Positions 25,940-35,720 are shown, numbered from the stretch's first letter. The stretch: DNA of 64,000 nt from UBA7330 sp965243485 (GCA_965243485.1 CBDEVP010000001.1:3534001-3598000), one strand, 5' to 3'. Translations and numbers: made by a program. The notes: a model not told the origin generated them from the letters alone.

Positions 25940-27203
25940 AAATGGCAGAGAATATCTTATTGGGTTCATTCCACCTGATCCTTGCAACAAACACGCTGCC
26001 ATCGCTGCCATATTTTTCCACACCTTCAGGCTGCATCCATTCAGCCACGGTAACCCAGGTTTCATCAGGACTTACATCCGTCACACCAAAATTCCCAAGT
26101 CTGGCACCACGATCGGGTACCAGAATCTGTTCTGTTTCGCGGATCACACATAGTTTGTCGGGATCAACCTGAGCCATGAATAGAGGTGCCCGGTGACGGA
26201 ATACATGGTCATTATTGGCCCCCCGGCGGGTGTAAACCAGAAACAACCCATCACTGTGAGTGACCCAGTGCTGCTGGGTGTTATAACTGCCTAGCTCTGA
26301 TCCATCATCGAAGGTCCAGGGCTTGTAGTCGTCAAATGTTTGTCCATCCCTGCTCTTGGTCACAAACCCTTTTTCATCATTCCTGATGGTCATGAAATAG
26401 GTGCCATTCAATTTTGTCAGCGATGGTTCACCCAGTCCTCTTGTGTCGTTGTTGAGTCCAAGGATGGAGCCATGATCGAGAAACTTCAGCTCACTTCCAT
26501 CAAAAGTGCATTTACAGACCGTAACTCTGGAATTTTTTCCTGGAGGTCTGAAATAGATGGGTAACAGGATGGTGCCATCTTCCTGATCGTAACGCTGGAC
26601 ACAACCTGCACCCGCATCTTTGAAGGTATCGCCAGGCATCTCGAGTTTCTTCCAGTCTGACCAGCTGCTGCTGGCAGGATTGTAAGTAGCGTAGGAGGTA
26701 TGTCTTGGACGGGGATTCCTGACTTTCCAGTCGGGAGTGTAGGCTACCGTATGGCCGGTGCCTAATAATGTCTTTGTTTTAACATGCCATCGAGGCCAGA
26801 AATCACTGACAGCAACGGGCCGTTCAACACCGTCGATCGTTTCATGTCTGGGGGCGAGGGTTTTTTGTTCCTTTGCTTCGGTCCATGAACTTCCCAGATC
26901 GTCCGTCTGGAGGCCGAAAACACCATAGAAAACATCACTCCCTGCCAGGTCCAGGTTGTTCATAGTCATCACGACCCTGGGATTTCCATCCATACCAATG
27001 GCAGGGACAATGCCTGCCCGGGGATGACACCAGCACCTGGTACCGTCGAAATATTTCGTTGGGACATGGAGATCAAGATCATACGAAAGGTTTTCTTTTC
27101 TGCAGCTTACCATCGAAGGAATGGTCAGCAAGGATATCCCTCCGATGAGGCTTTTCTTTAAGAAATTTCTTTTGGACAGATGACCATCTAAATTTGACTT
27201 CAT
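25938..27203 (-). CDS. Exported sialidase/BNR-fold glycosidase-like protein
   Basis: The 421-residue product has a Tat-like N-terminus ('LSKRNFLKKSLIGGISLL') and a possible lipobox cysteine in 'PSMVSCRK'. Asp-box-type motifs SxDxGxxW are visible as 'TDDLGSSWT' and 'SRDGQTFDD', indicating a six-bladed sialidase-type propeller. The catalytic residues of true exo-sialidases are not obvious to me, so the substrate is open; related proteins act on plant or algal glycans. A truncated copy of its 3' end lies at 24811-24954. Upstream, 241 bp rich in hairpins separates it from the hybrid regulator gene, which probably controls it. Confidence 0.72.
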   Translation of the reverse strand: MKSNLDGHLSKRNFLKKSLIGGISLLTIPSMVSCRKENLSYDLDLHVPTKYFDGTRCWCHPRAGIVPAIGMDGNPRVVMTMNNLDLAGSDVFYGVFGLQTDDLGSSWTEAKEQKTLAPRHETIDGVERPVAVSDFWPRWHVKTKTLLGTGHTVAYTPDWKVRNPRPRHTSYATYNPASSSWSDWKKLEMPGDTFKDAGAGCVQRYDQEDGTILLPIYFRPPGKNSRVTVCKCTFDGSELKFLDHGSILGLNNDTRGLGEPSLTKLNGTYFMTIRNDEKGFVTKSRDGQTFDDYKPWTFDDGSELGSYNTQQHWVTHSDGLFLVYTRRGANNDHVFRHRAPLFMAQVDPDKLCVIRETEQILVPDRGARLGNFGVTDVSPDETWVTVAEWMQPEGVEKYGSDGSVFVARIRWNEPNKIFSAI

Positions 27204-27240
27204 AGACTACAAATTAATGGATTTTCACTGATTTTTTCTT

Positions 27241-27264
27241 GATCGTCTCCTGAAAGGGACGATC
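27241..27264. repeat. REP-like hairpin A5
   Basis: GATCGTC (27241-27247) and GACGATC (27258-27264) flank TCCTGAAAGG. It is upstream of the sialidase-like gene. Confidence 0.75.
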
Positions 27265-27286
27265 AGGAAAAGCACGATGAATTGAT

Positions 27287-27306
27287 GGTTCGTGAAGGCA
27301 CGAACC
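27287..27306. repeat. Dispersed hairpin, family D
   Basis: GGTTCGTG and CACGAACC form a perfect 8-bp stem around AAGG. Related sequences occur at 32779-32797 (degenerate) and 39039-39061. Confidence 0.7.
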
Positions 27307-27345
27307 AAGGTGTATTTGATTAGAGAGAAATTATGATACAACCTA

Positions 27346-27369
27346 CATCATCCTCTTTGAGAGACGATG
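27346..27369. repeat. REP-like hairpin B3
   Basis: CATCATC and GACGATG flank CTCTTTGAGA. This is a B-family copy with a G-T-type substitution in one arm, between the sialidase-like gene and the hybrid regulator. Confidence 0.7.
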
Positions 27370-27395
27370 TATGAAAAGGAGTGATGAGCATCATA

Positions 27396-27419
27396 CATCT
27401 TCCATGACGGGAGACGATG
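27396..27419. repeat. REP-like hairpin B4 (degenerate)
   Basis: CATCTTC and GACGATG flank CATGACGGGA. The right arm is intact and the left arm has decayed. It lies just downstream of the hybrid regulator stop at 27445. Confidence 0.5.
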
Positions 27420-27444
27420 CGCGAACAGACAGTGCAGTGAAAAT

Positions 27445-30400
27445 TTATTTCACTTCTTGCTTGTATTCAGCATACTGACCAGGCGGAACCCCAAATTGCT
27501 CCCTGAAGCACTTGGTGAAGTACGGAATGCTGCTAAATCCTACCCTGTAGGCGATCCGTGAGATAGAGTCACTCTTTTGCCGGATGAGTTCTGCCGCACG
27601 TTTTAGGCGAATTGTTCGTAAGAACTGCGAAGGTGTCTGGTTAGTCAGGGCCTTGAGCTTTCGGTAAAACTGCACCTGGCTATAGCCGGCTTCCTGACTC
27701 AAAGCTTCTACGTTGAGCTGGTCATCGCTCATTTTGTCCTCAATGATTTCCATGACTTTATCCAGGAACTGCACATTCATGGAAGTGATAGCGATGTGTC
27801 CGGGTTCAAGCGTAATGTCTTTACTAAACCGCTCTCGCATCTTTTGCCGTTCGGCAATGCGATTCTTCACGATCAGTTTCAATTCCTCCGCATCAAAAGG
27901 CTTTGACAGGTAGTCATCAGCGCCAATGCCCAACCCGGAAAGTTTACTTGATCGGTCAGCTTTTGCAGTTAGCAAAATGACCGGAATATGACTGGTGAGT
28001 TCTTCAGTTTTGATTTTTTTACAAAGTTGAAAACCATCCATTTCGGGCATCATCACGTCACTGATGATCAGATCCGGCATAATTTCTTTAGCTATAGTAA
28101 GCCCTTCTTTGCCATTTTCGGCTTCCCGAATCTGAAACTGCTCCTGAAGTGTATTTTTGATATACTTCCTCATGTCCGGGTTGTCTTCCACAATGAGCAA
28201 CACCGGCAGACTATTTTTTTCCTCTACTATTTCTTCTTCAATTTCCAAATCTGAAAACTCCCGGGTCGACACAACAGCTTCAATTTCTCTTGCATCTACA
28301 TCGTCATTGTCTGCTTCACCCCTTGTGATATGTTTTTGTTCAATCGGTAGTCTGACCGTGAAAGTTGTTCCCTGACCTTCTTTACTTTCCAATGTGATGG
28401 TGCCGCCATGAAGCTCGACCAGCTCTTTGGCTAAAGCCATTCCCAACCCACTTCCCTCATGCGTTCTGGTTTGGGAGCTGTCTACCTGGTAAAACCGGTC
28501 GAAAACCTTGTCCAGATCCGCTGAAGGGATACCCTGACCACTGTCTTTCACCTGAATGACGGCCCATTTTGCTTCCACTTTTAAATGAAGGATCACTTCA
28601 CCACCACCTTCCGGGGTAAACTTGAATGCATTGGATAACAAGTTATGAACGATCTTTTCTGTTTTATCCTGATCCAAATCAATTTTTAATTCCTGTCGGT
28701 CCGGATAAAAGAAATATCGTATCTGCTTTTCCTTAGCCAAAGACTCATAGGATGCGGTGATTGACTGGAGTAATTGAACCAGGTCAGTATTTATGACTTG
28801 CATTTTCATTTTACCAGCTTCCAGCTTGCTGATGTCGAGCAGCTGATTGATCAGGGTGAGTAGGCGCTGTCCATTTCGGATCATCACAGCAAGTGCTGAT
28901 TTACGATCTCCGGTAAATGTTCCTTCATACATTGATTTTAAGGGGCCCAGTATAAGGGTTAGCGGTGTTCGAAATTCATGGGAGATGTTGGTAAAAAAGC
29001 GAGTCTTCAACTGATCCAGCTCCGACAGGTATTTGGCCCGGTCCCGGATCTTCATCCGCTTCATTTCGTAATACCGGATGGTCAGCAGTACGCCGACGGC
29101 CAGCATTCCATAGAGCACATAGGCCCACCAGGTCATCCACCAGGGCGGATGTATGATGATATGAAGACTCGTTCCTTCCTCATTCCACAACCCATCGTTG
29201 TTGGATCCGATCACACGAAAAGTGTATTCACCCGGACTTATGTTGGTATATCGTGCAATCCTGTTCTCCGCGGTGGTTTCTATCCATTCGGTCTCATAGG
29301 GCTCGAGTTTGAATTTGTATTGATTGTTCTCAGGATTTAAGTAATTCAATGCTGCAAACTCCAGGGCAAAGTCGTTTTGATGGTAGGGGAGCTCTAGTTT
29401 ATCCGTATAGGTAATCGATGCGGCCAGAGGTGTTTCCAAGGAAAGAGTATCAGAATAGCTTTCCTTGATAGGAAGCAGTTGATCATGAATGTACATCTTG
29501 GTGATCACCACAGGTGGAATATAGGGGTTATCCCGCAGCTGTTTTGGATCCAGAACCACCATTCCACCAGCACTACCAAAGTAGATATTTCCATCCTCAC
29601 TGATCATTCCATCAGTTAAACCTTCATCCGGAAGACCGTCTTCCGGACCATAATTTCGAAATTTTGCAGTCTGTGGGGAAAAGTGTGAAAGCATGTTACC
29701 ATTGATAATCCATAAGGATCCGTCATCATCTTCGACAATTTGATGAACATGATCATCTGGCAACTCAGAATTATAAGTATTCCAATGAGTAAATCTGGGT
29801 GTAGTATTACTGGTACCCGTAATCATCTTGCTGAATCCAAACTGAGTACTTATCCAAATCTCTCCCTTTTGACTTATGATAAAGTCTCCTATTCTATTGT
29901 CTGGTATACCTTCAGAGTCACCAGGAATATGCCAAATCGAATCTAATTTTTTAGTTTGCCTATCATACCTGAAGAGACCGTAACCCGCAATCCAAATCTT
30001 TCCAAATGAGTCCTCAAGTATTTTCTGTGGACGATAAAACCTGGCAGTAATTTCTTCATATTTGCCCTTGCTTATATCATATCTTCCAAAACCATTCCAA
30101 CCTCCAATCCAGATATATCCTAGTGAATCTTCGTAAATGCTGACGATTCTATTAGGGACTTTAATAACTTCGGATTTTTGCTTGTGGATATCATATCTGT
30201 AAATTTCATTTTCGCGAAACCAACTTCTCTCCCACATATCTATTTTTGAGGCCAGGGGTCCAAAATCCAACCAGAAGTCTTGATTTTTTTGATTTAATTT
30301 TTGGAAGGTTTTTCTTTTTTTATTGAACCTAAAGATCTGGGTAGTAGGATTCCAGGTCCGGACCCAAATGCCATCATTCTTATCTTCCATTACAATGCTG

Positions 30401-31485
30401 ACATTGAGATTTGATACGTCTGAATCCCCAAATTGATGATAAATAGAAAACTTTTTTGGTAGTGGCGAAATCTGCGAGAGACCAATGCTAGACCACCATA
30501 AAATATCCTGTCGATCTCTGTAGAGTCTCATATTATACTTCTCAACGATCAGGTCGAACTTGCCAGTTATGGGATCAAAATCATATAATCCAAAAGTTGA
30601 TGCGAGAGCAAGTCTACCGTTCTGCATCTCTAGGATGTCAAAAAACAATTCATGCTGAGCAGGATTATTATGAATGAATTTCAAATCATCGGGGAGATAA
30701 TGAATAAATGACTGGTTTTGAGGATTGAATAGATCTAGACCATAACTGGTTCCAATCCAAAGTCTATTAGAACTGTCAGTATATAATGCAATAATTTCAT
30801 TGGAAGCAATGCTCTTGGGATCCTCAGGATCATGACGATAGTGAGTAATAACTCCTGAATTGCTTATGTTTATGAGTCCATGGCCGCTTAATCCGACTTG
30901 TCCGCTGGTTGCCCAGATTGAGCCATCTGCTGATTGAGTTATTCTATTGATTCTATTCCCTACAGAATCCTCTGGATAATCGTAAATCTTTTTAATAAAC
31001 ATCGTTTCCGGACTTGCTTGATAAATCCCTTCAAAAGTTGCGAGCCAGACCATCCCATTTTTTTTTCCAAGAATCTGCCGGACATTTATTTCCCTTGATG
31101 GATTAAGCGGGTCAAGTGGAATCCGTTTGAATTTTTCTTTTTTTAAATCCAGTATTTCAAGGCCTCTAAATGTGGCGATCCATAATCGTTGTTGGTTGTC
31201 TTCCCAAAGGGAAGCTATGTTGTGATTGGTTAAACTGTTAGTATCTAGAGGATTAATCTTGTAATTCGTAAATGTATAACCATCAAATTTTGTAAGCCCT
31301 GTATGGAGACCTGCCCATATAAACCCCTGACTATCCTGAAAAATGCTTAATACGTTACCACTAGGTAATCCATCTTTTATTGAATAGTTCCGGATAACCA
31401 GGTTATCTGATTGAGCCATAAGTGTTTCGCTGATGAGCGTACTCAAGCCAAGGAGAAGGAAAGACAGCTTCAAGAGCGCTTTCAT
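27445..31485 (-). CDS. Hybrid two-component system sensor/regulator (HTCS)
   Basis: This 1346-residue one-protein signalling system is characteristic of Bacteroidota glycan loci. After a signal peptide come two periplasmic propellers of Reg_prop repeats (residues ~30-700, e.g. 'GLPSGNVLSIFQDSQGFIWAG'), then a Y_Y_Y domain (~715-775) and a membrane helix ('WWAYVLYGMLAVGVLLTI'). HisKA follows with the phosphorylated His836 in 'NISHEFRTPLTL', then HATPase, a receiver with Asp1143 in 'IISDVMMPEMDG', and an AraC-type DNA-binding domain to the end. It binds a glycan fragment outside and activates adjacent genes. Likely targets are the sialidase-like gene downstream or the nearby exported enzymes. 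Confidence 0.97.
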   Translation of the reverse strand: MKALLKLSFLLLGLSTLISETLMAQSDNLVIRNYSIKDGLPSGNVLSIFQDSQGFIWAGLHTGLTKFDGYTFTNYKINPLDTNSLTNHNIASLWEDNQQRLWIATFRGLEILDLKKEKFKRIPLDPLNPSREINVRQILGKKNGMVWLATFEGIYQASPETMFIKKIYDYPEDSVGNRINRITQSADGSIWATSGQVGLSGHGLINISNSGVITHYRHDPEDPKSIASNEIIALYTDSSNRLWIGTSYGLDLFNPQNQSFIHYLPDDLKFIHNNPAQHELFFDILEMQNGRLALASTFGLYDFDPITGKFDLIVEKYNMRLYRDRQDILWWSSIGLSQISPLPKKFSIYHQFGDSDVSNLNVSIVMEDKNDGIWVRTWNPTTQIFRFNKKRKTFQKLNQKNQDFWLDFGPLASKIDMWERSWFRENEIYRYDIHKQKSEVIKVPNRIVSIYEDSLGYIWIGGWNGFGRYDISKGKYEEITARFYRPQKILEDSFGKIWIAGYGLFRYDRQTKKLDSIWHIPGDSEGIPDNRIGDFIISQKGEIWISTQFGFSKMITGTSNTTPRFTHWNTYNSELPDDHVHQIVEDDDGSLWIINGNMLSHFSPQTAKFRNYGPEDGLPDEGLTDGMISEDGNIYFGSAGGMVVLDPKQLRDNPYIPPVVITKMYIHDQLLPIKESYSDTLSLETPLAASITYTDKLELPYHQNDFALEFAALNYLNPENNQYKFKLEPYETEWIETTAENRIARYTNISPGEYTFRVIGSNNDGLWNEEGTSLHIIIHPPWWMTWWAYVLYGMLAVGVLLTIRYYEMKRMKIRDRAKYLSELDQLKTRFFTNISHEFRTPLTLILGPLKSMYEGTFTGDRKSALAVMIRNGQRLLTLINQLLDISKLEAGKMKMQVINTDLVQLLQSITASYESLAKEKQIRYFFYPDRQELKIDLDQDKTEKIVHNLLSNAFKFTPEGGGEVILHLKVEAKWAVIQVKDSGQGIPSADLDKVFDRFYQVDSSQTRTHEGSGLGMALAKELVELHGGTITLESKEGQGTTFTVRLPIEQKHITRGEADNDDVDAREIEAVVSTREFSDLEIEEEIVEEKNSLPVLLIVEDNPDMRKYIKNTLQEQFQIREAENGKEGLTIAKEIMPDLIISDVMMPEMDGFQLCKKIKTEELTSHIPVILLTAKADRSSKLSGLGIGADDYLSKPFDAEELKLIVKNRIAERQKMRERFSKDITLEPGHIAITSMNVQFLDKVMEIIEDKMSDDQLNVEALSQEAGYSQVQFYRKLKALTNQTPSQFLRTIRLKRAAELIRQKSDSISRIAYRVGFSSIPYFTKCFREQFGVPPGQYAEYKQEVK

Positions 31486-31563
31486 TTGGACATGAAATCG
31501 TTGTGGACTATAGTAAGTTACGAAAAAAACAGGAAAGCTTTGACTCTAAACTATTACACCATT

Positions 31564-32298
31564 TTAATTATCGAAACTAACCACCGCGTCGGACTGCTTG
31601 GCTTTCTTCTCCTTGTCCATTGATTTTTTGTATTTCTTCCATCGGAGCTTGAAATTTGTGGTTGTTTCCTGTACATACAGGTTTCCCGGATCAGAGGGAT
31701 GATGACCATTGATCCCTGAAAAACGCTTATTGAGATATGTCTTTCTGTAGAACGAGGCATATTCTGCCAGATGAGGGACCTGGTAGCGTACATGTCCCAG
31801 TTCGTGGACAAGCGCCCACAGACTCTTGGACAGATTGACGTCAGTGATCAAAATGCTCACAGTTCGTCTTCCATGCTTTGATCGGTATTCGTGAGGGCTG
31901 GCCTTGCTTTGTTCCACATTTGTGGCACCATGCAGGCCTTTCCCAATGCTTTCAACCACTTCAATGTAAATGTCAGTCTCATTACCCAGATAGTCTTTGA
32001 TTGCATTCATTTCCTTGTACAGAGAAGGATCGATGACCTTTAGGAGTTCAATGATTTCCCGGGTCTTAGAATGAAATTCACTGATTTCTTCCAAATTTTG
32101 AGTAGCTAGTTGGATATGCGCTTCAATCCTGGCCTTCTGTTTGTCGGTTACTTCCTGATCGCCGAATTTTTGAAGTTCTATGAGGCTCTCTTTTGCAGTT
32201 TTGAGTTTTGCTTCGTAGCCATTTTTGATTTCAGATCTTGCTATCTGGGTTCCACCAAGGCATACCACTGCCATGATGATAACAGATGAACGTTTCAT
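31564..32298 (-). CDS. Exported protein with HExxH (HELGH) motif, putative metallopeptidase
   Basis: ATG 32296-32298 is chosen because it gives a signal peptide (MKRSSVIIMAVVCLGGTQIA); an upstream extension lacks one. The 244-residue product has a helical, charged N-terminal half. A C-terminal half then carries 'LWALVHELGHVRYQVPHL', a zinc-protease-like HExxH with a downstream 'LAEYASFYRKTYL' that could supply a third ligand (Glu). I do not recognise a characterised family. Its tail is very basic. It is followed on the same strand by the hybrid regulator after 78 bp. Confidence 0.6.
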   Translation of the reverse strand: MKRSSVIIMAVVCLGGTQIARSEIKNGYEAKLKTAKESLIELQKFGDQEVTDKQKARIEAHIQLATQNLEEISEFHSKTREIIELLKVIDPSLYKEMNAIKDYLGNETDIYIEVVESIGKGLHGATNVEQSKASPHEYRSKHGRRTVSILITDVNLSKSLWALVHELGHVRYQVPHLAEYASFYRKTYLNKRFSGINGHHPSDPGNLYVQETTTNFKLRWKKYKKSMDKEKKAKQSDAVVSFDN

Positions 32299-32611
32299 GA
32301 TCGTTGTGTTTAGGGTGAATGATTGATTTTCGGTGCTCCCTTCGGAGACCTGAATCAGGTGGGCCCACCCAAACACTGATCAGTGTAACCGTTTGTAAAT
32401 CAGAAACTTGTTAGGAATCAGAATTGCAAAACGGATAAGCAATAATACTTGTGAAGCAGTCGCATTGCTTCTACTTATCGTTCATAGATTGTAAAGTATT
32501 TGACAAGAAAAATGGAGTTAGAGAGCTCCTGGAAATGTGGTGTAAACAGACTATAAATTATCTTTCATTTCTTTCCTTATATCTTTCATTGGGTAAAAAA
32601 GCGGCCACGTA

Positions 32612-32635
32612 CATCGTCCTCTGCGAGTGACAATG
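32612..32635. repeat. REP-like hairpin B5 (partly decayed)
   Basis: CATCGTC is followed by CTCTGCGAGT and GACAATG. It differs from B6 only in two right-side positions. Confidence 0.65.
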
Positions 32636-32660
32636 GGAGCAGAGAAGAGATAAGGTCATA

Positions 32661-32684
32661 CATCGTCCTCTGCGAGAGACGATG
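32661..32684. repeat. REP-like hairpin B6
   Basis: CATCGTC and GACGATG form a perfect 7-bp stem around CTCTGCGAGA. The loop C differs from B1 (CTCTTCGAGA) by one base that leaves the CTCT/AGAG pairing intact. Confidence 0.8.
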
Positions 32685-32831
32685 CATGAAGTGAGAGGTG
32701 ATAAGAAAATCTGTACTACTTTTTTTCAACGTCGTATCCTGAAAAGAACGCTGAGAAAAGTTGGACTGTCGAATTGATGGTTCATGAGGACATCAACAAC
32801 AATATGTAAGGGGAGTTTAATGCCGATATTG

Positions 32832-33428
32832 TCACGAGACCCTTTTCATGATATTCTTTCGAAAACCGAATCCTTTGTCATCGGAAATTTCGTCATCGCT
32901 TACCCGCTTGACGCCTTCCACGGTATAGAATGATTTTGGATTAAAGCGTTTGATCTCCTGGATGGTGGGCTTAAGGTTTTCACGTTTGATGACGGTGAAT
33001 AGAATATTGACTTCTCCTTCATCCGAAAGCGCATCCACACTGCTGTACCGATAGCCATTCTTTTCAAAATATTGAATAAGCTCCTGTGCCGGCTGCCGGG
33101 TGATCACCCTTACGACCACCCGACCGATGGCCAGTTTTTCCTCAATGAGCATGCCCACGAGAATTCCAGAGGCAAATCCTCCGGCATAGGCCAGGTAGGT
33201 CGGCCAGCTGCTGAGGTTCTGAAAGATCTGACTGATGGCCAACAACCAGATCAGGGACTCGAAAAATCCCAGGATGGTAGATAGTAATTTCTTGCTGTGC
33301 AGCATGTAGATGATCCGGATGGTATTGATGGATACATCGAGTATCCTGGCCAGAAAGATTAATATTGGCAGTACCACAAACTTGAAAATGTCAGGATCCA
33401 ATCCGAAGCTGTCTTCCAGGAAAGTCAT
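32832..33428 (-). CDS. UPF0316 membrane protein (DUF5698/DUF2179)
   Basis: The 198-residue protein has three membrane segments in the first ~115 residues ('FVVLPILIFLARILDVSINTI', 'GFFESLIWLLAISQIF', 'YLAYAGGFASGILVGMLI') and a C-terminal soluble DUF2179 domain ('RREVVRV-like' region to 'FYTVEGVKRVSDD'). The N-terminal 'RILDVSINTIRII' is the family hallmark. Function is unknown, though DUF2179 domains are thought to bind small ligands. Confidence 0.88.
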   Translation of the reverse strand: MTFLEDSFGLDPDIFKFVVLPILIFLARILDVSINTIRIIYMLHSKKLLSTILGFFESLIWLLAISQIFQNLSSWPTYLAYAGGFASGILVGMLIEEKLAIGRVVVRVITRQPAQELIQYFEKNGYRYSSVDALSDEGEVNILFTVIKRENLKPTIQEIKRFNPKSFYTVEGVKRVSDDEISDDKGFGFRKNIMKRVS

Positions 33429-33575
33429 GTTGCAAAGTAAGCAGAGTAAAAAGTAACGTGAAACGTAAAAGACGGATTTTTCGGGGATTACTCCTGTTCT
33501 GTATTGTATAAAACTTTGAATATCTTTAAAAAATGGTCTCCATCAGGAAAAAGGAGAGCGTGTAAGAGACTAAAA

Positions 33576-34577
33576 ATGTATCACATGGAAATTCTTGAAA
33601 CTTTTTACCGGGAGATCATTGGATTTTTTGGCATTGAAAAGGCCTGGGAGATCCTGAGATTCGGGGATTATGGGGCTTTAAGGACTTATGACGGTATCGT
33701 CGCCCTGATCATGCCAATCATTCCCACGCTGATCATCCTGGAATTTATACTTGGGCTTGTATACAAGAAGCCACAGACAAAGGTGTACAAGGTTAATTTT
33801 CTGATTTATGTATTTAACAGGATCGTCAGCCAGTTTATCGCGATCGCGATGGTCGTCTGGTGTATTGGTTTATTTGAAGAATATGCTGTGATCCAAACGG
33901 AGTTTACCTGGTACTGGTTTATCTACGGATATATCGTCTGGGAATTTGGTCATTTCATCTATCACTATCTGGGCCATAAAGTGCGGTTATTCTGGTGCCT
34001 TCATTCCACACATCATGCTCCGGAGAGCATGAATCTCTCTGTGACGCATGCGCATTTCTTTCTGGAAGCGCCCTATGCTGATGTGATCAGAACCACCGTT
34101 TGTATTCTTCTGGGAGTGACTCCGGCCATGCTTTTCGTCATTATGTTTATTGATGGTACGTATGGTGCATTTATCCATGTAGGAGAAAATGTGATCAAAG
34201 ATGCAAGGTTTGGATTTTTGAATCGGTTGATGTTGACACCTTCTCATCATCGGGTGCATCATGCCAGAAACCCGCTTTATATGGATACCAATTTTTGCAA
34301 CCTTCTGAATATCTGGGACAGGCTTTTTGGCACCTACCAGGAAGAGCAGAAAGATCTGCCGATTGAATACGGGATCACCCGGGAAATGAATTCCGGTAGT
34401 TTTTGGGATGTTTATTTCGGAGAAATTATCGCCCTGGCTAAAGATGTGATTAGAGCTCCAGGATTAAAAAATAAATTGCTGTACGTGTTGATGCCACCGG
34501 GATGGAGCCATACGGGAGAGCATAAAACTGCTAAATTGGCAAGAAAAGCGTATTTACGAGGCATTCAGGCTCGATAA
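33576..34577 (+). CDS. Sterol desaturase/fatty-acid hydroxylase superfamily protein
   Basis: The start is set at ATG 33576 (MYHMEILETFYREIIG); an in-frame ATG at 33504 adds a basic segment that looks non-coding. The 333-residue membrane di-iron enzyme has several hydrophobic segments and the expected histidine clusters: 'HFIYHYLGH', 'LHSTHHAPE' and 'PSHHRVHHARN'. The superfamily hydroxylates or desaturates lipids, sterols or carotenoids. In Bacteroidota such proteins may modify ornithine lipids, sphingolipids or carotenoids; I cannot say which here. Confidence 0.88.
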   Translation: MYHMEILETFYREIIGFFGIEKAWEILRFGDYGALRTYDGIVALIMPIIPTLIILEFILGLVYKKPQTKVYKVNFLIYVFNRIVSQFIAIAMVVWCIGLFEEYAVIQTEFTWYWFIYGYIVWEFGHFIYHYLGHKVRLFWCLHSTHHAPESMNLSVTHAHFFLEAPYADVIRTTVCILLGVTPAMLFVIMFIDGTYGAFIHVGENVIKDARFGFLNRLMLTPSHHRVHHARNPLYMDTNFCNLLNIWDRLFGTYQEEQKDLPIEYGITREMNSGSFWDVYFGEIIALAKDVIRAPGLKNKLLYVLMPPGWSHTGEHKTAKLARKAYLRGIQAR

Positions 34578-34631
34578 ATCGGGGGCTTACAGTCCTATGA
34601 GATGATGCTCAAAGAAGAATGTCTAAGCCGT

Positions 34632-34655
34632 CATCGTTCTCTACGAGAGACGATG
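34632..34655. repeat. REP-like hairpin B7
   Basis: CATCGTT and GACGATG flank CTCTACGAGA, followed by CTCAAAG. It lies between the convergent desaturase and esterase genes. Confidence 0.75.
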
Positions 34656-34719
34656 CTCAAAGAGGTAGGTTAGTTTTTGGAGACCTGTCCCTGCAGACAG
34701 GCAGCATCCGTGGTTGTGG

Positions 34720-35643
34720 CTAATCACTTGTGACAACCGCTTCAGGAGGTGCTTCCAGATAACCCAGAGAAACGAGGAATTCATCCATTTTGCTGACGGT
34801 AGAGACAAACGGACCATTATTGTTTCTACCATAGTTGAAAAAGCCGTGGGGTTCGCCCTTGTAGCCAACCAACGTACATTCATTTCCAAGCTCTTTCATT
34901 TTTTCAGTGAATAATTCTACGGTTTTGAACGGGACTGTACTATCAGCTATACCGTGAAAAATGATCGTTGGAGGTAATTGACTTGTCAGGTTATGATAGG
35001 GTGATATTGTTTCTAATTCGGTGCCCATCCTCTCTTTCATGCCTGCCAGTTTCTCATTCGTTTCATCTGTCAAGCCTTCGGCAGGAGCGAGAATTACAGC
35101 TGGATTAAATAATACAAGGGCATTGGGTGTGGAGCTAATGGACTGGTTTTCGCTTTTTTCATCGAACTTTGGCAAAATGGCACATGCAGCGGCCAGATGT
35201 CCTCCTGCGGAGCCTCCTCCGGCAGCAATTCTATTGGGATCCACACCCAATTGAGAAGCATGCTCTCGGATCCAGCGAACTGCAGATTTAGCATCAGATA
35301 CACACTTGTTAGCCAATACGTCATGTCTGCTTCTCACCCGATAGTCAGCAACAATCGCCACCATTCCCCTTGCTGATAAATATTCGCAGTGTTTAACAAA
35401 TTGCCCGGGACTTCCTGAGCTCCAGCCACCTCCAAAGAAAAAGACAATGGCAGGAGCCTTATCATCTGACGAATGGTCCCCCGGATTGAATATCCATAAT
35501 TTCAGCTGGACGTCATCAACTGTTTTATAGATGATTTCTTTGGCACCTTCAATTTGCGGAGGATATGCTCTTTGTGCTTTTGTTTCTGAAAGCAGAATCA
35601 AAAGGCAAATGATCATGGTAGTTGATACTATTCTCAAAGCCAT
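34720..35643 (-). CDS. Exported alpha/beta-hydrolase esterase (BD-FAE/HSL-like)
   Basis: The 307-residue product has a signal peptide (up to about 'SETKAQ'). The oxyanion-hole motif 'FFFGGGWSSGSPGQF' and nucleophile elbow 'GGGSAGGHLAAA' indicate an esterase. The Asp and His of the triad appear in 'HGIADSTVPF' and 'KGEPHGFFNY'. The composition fits the Bacteroidota feruloyl-esterase/acetyl-esterase group often found with glycan-degrading enzymes. It could remove acyl decorations from xylan or other polymers; the GH10 xylanase gene is 7 kb away. Confidence 0.83.
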   Translation of the reverse strand: MALRIVSTTMIICLLILLSETKAQRAYPPQIEGAKEIIYKTVDDVQLKLWIFNPGDHSSDDKAPAIVFFFGGGWSSGSPGQFVKHCEYLSARGMVAIVADYRVRSRHDVLANKCVSDAKSAVRWIREHASQLGVDPNRIAAGGGSAGGHLAAACAILPKFDEKSENQSISSTPNALVLFNPAVILAPAEGLTDETNEKLAGMKERMGTELETISPYHNLTSQLPPTIIFHGIADSTVPFKTVELFTEKMKELGNECTLVGYKGEPHGFFNYGRNNNGPFVSTVSKMDEFLVSLGYLEAPPEAVVTSD

Positions 35644-35720
35644 TCTTTTATTGGTAGTAGATAACTTCTACCTGCTTACTTCCATTGAAGTTAAGTAATT
35701 CAAGTATATCAATAGGCAAT

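Larger units (their letters stand above)
32299..32831. other. 533-bp gene-free stretch with dispersed repeats
   Basis: I see no coding frame here. It contains an imperfect hairpin at 32434-32479 (GATAAG...CTTATC enclosing GAAGCA...TGCTTC), B-family copies at 32612-32635 and 32661-32684, a decayed A-type sequence near 32729-32753, and a degenerate family D copy at 32779-32797. Confidence 0.7.
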
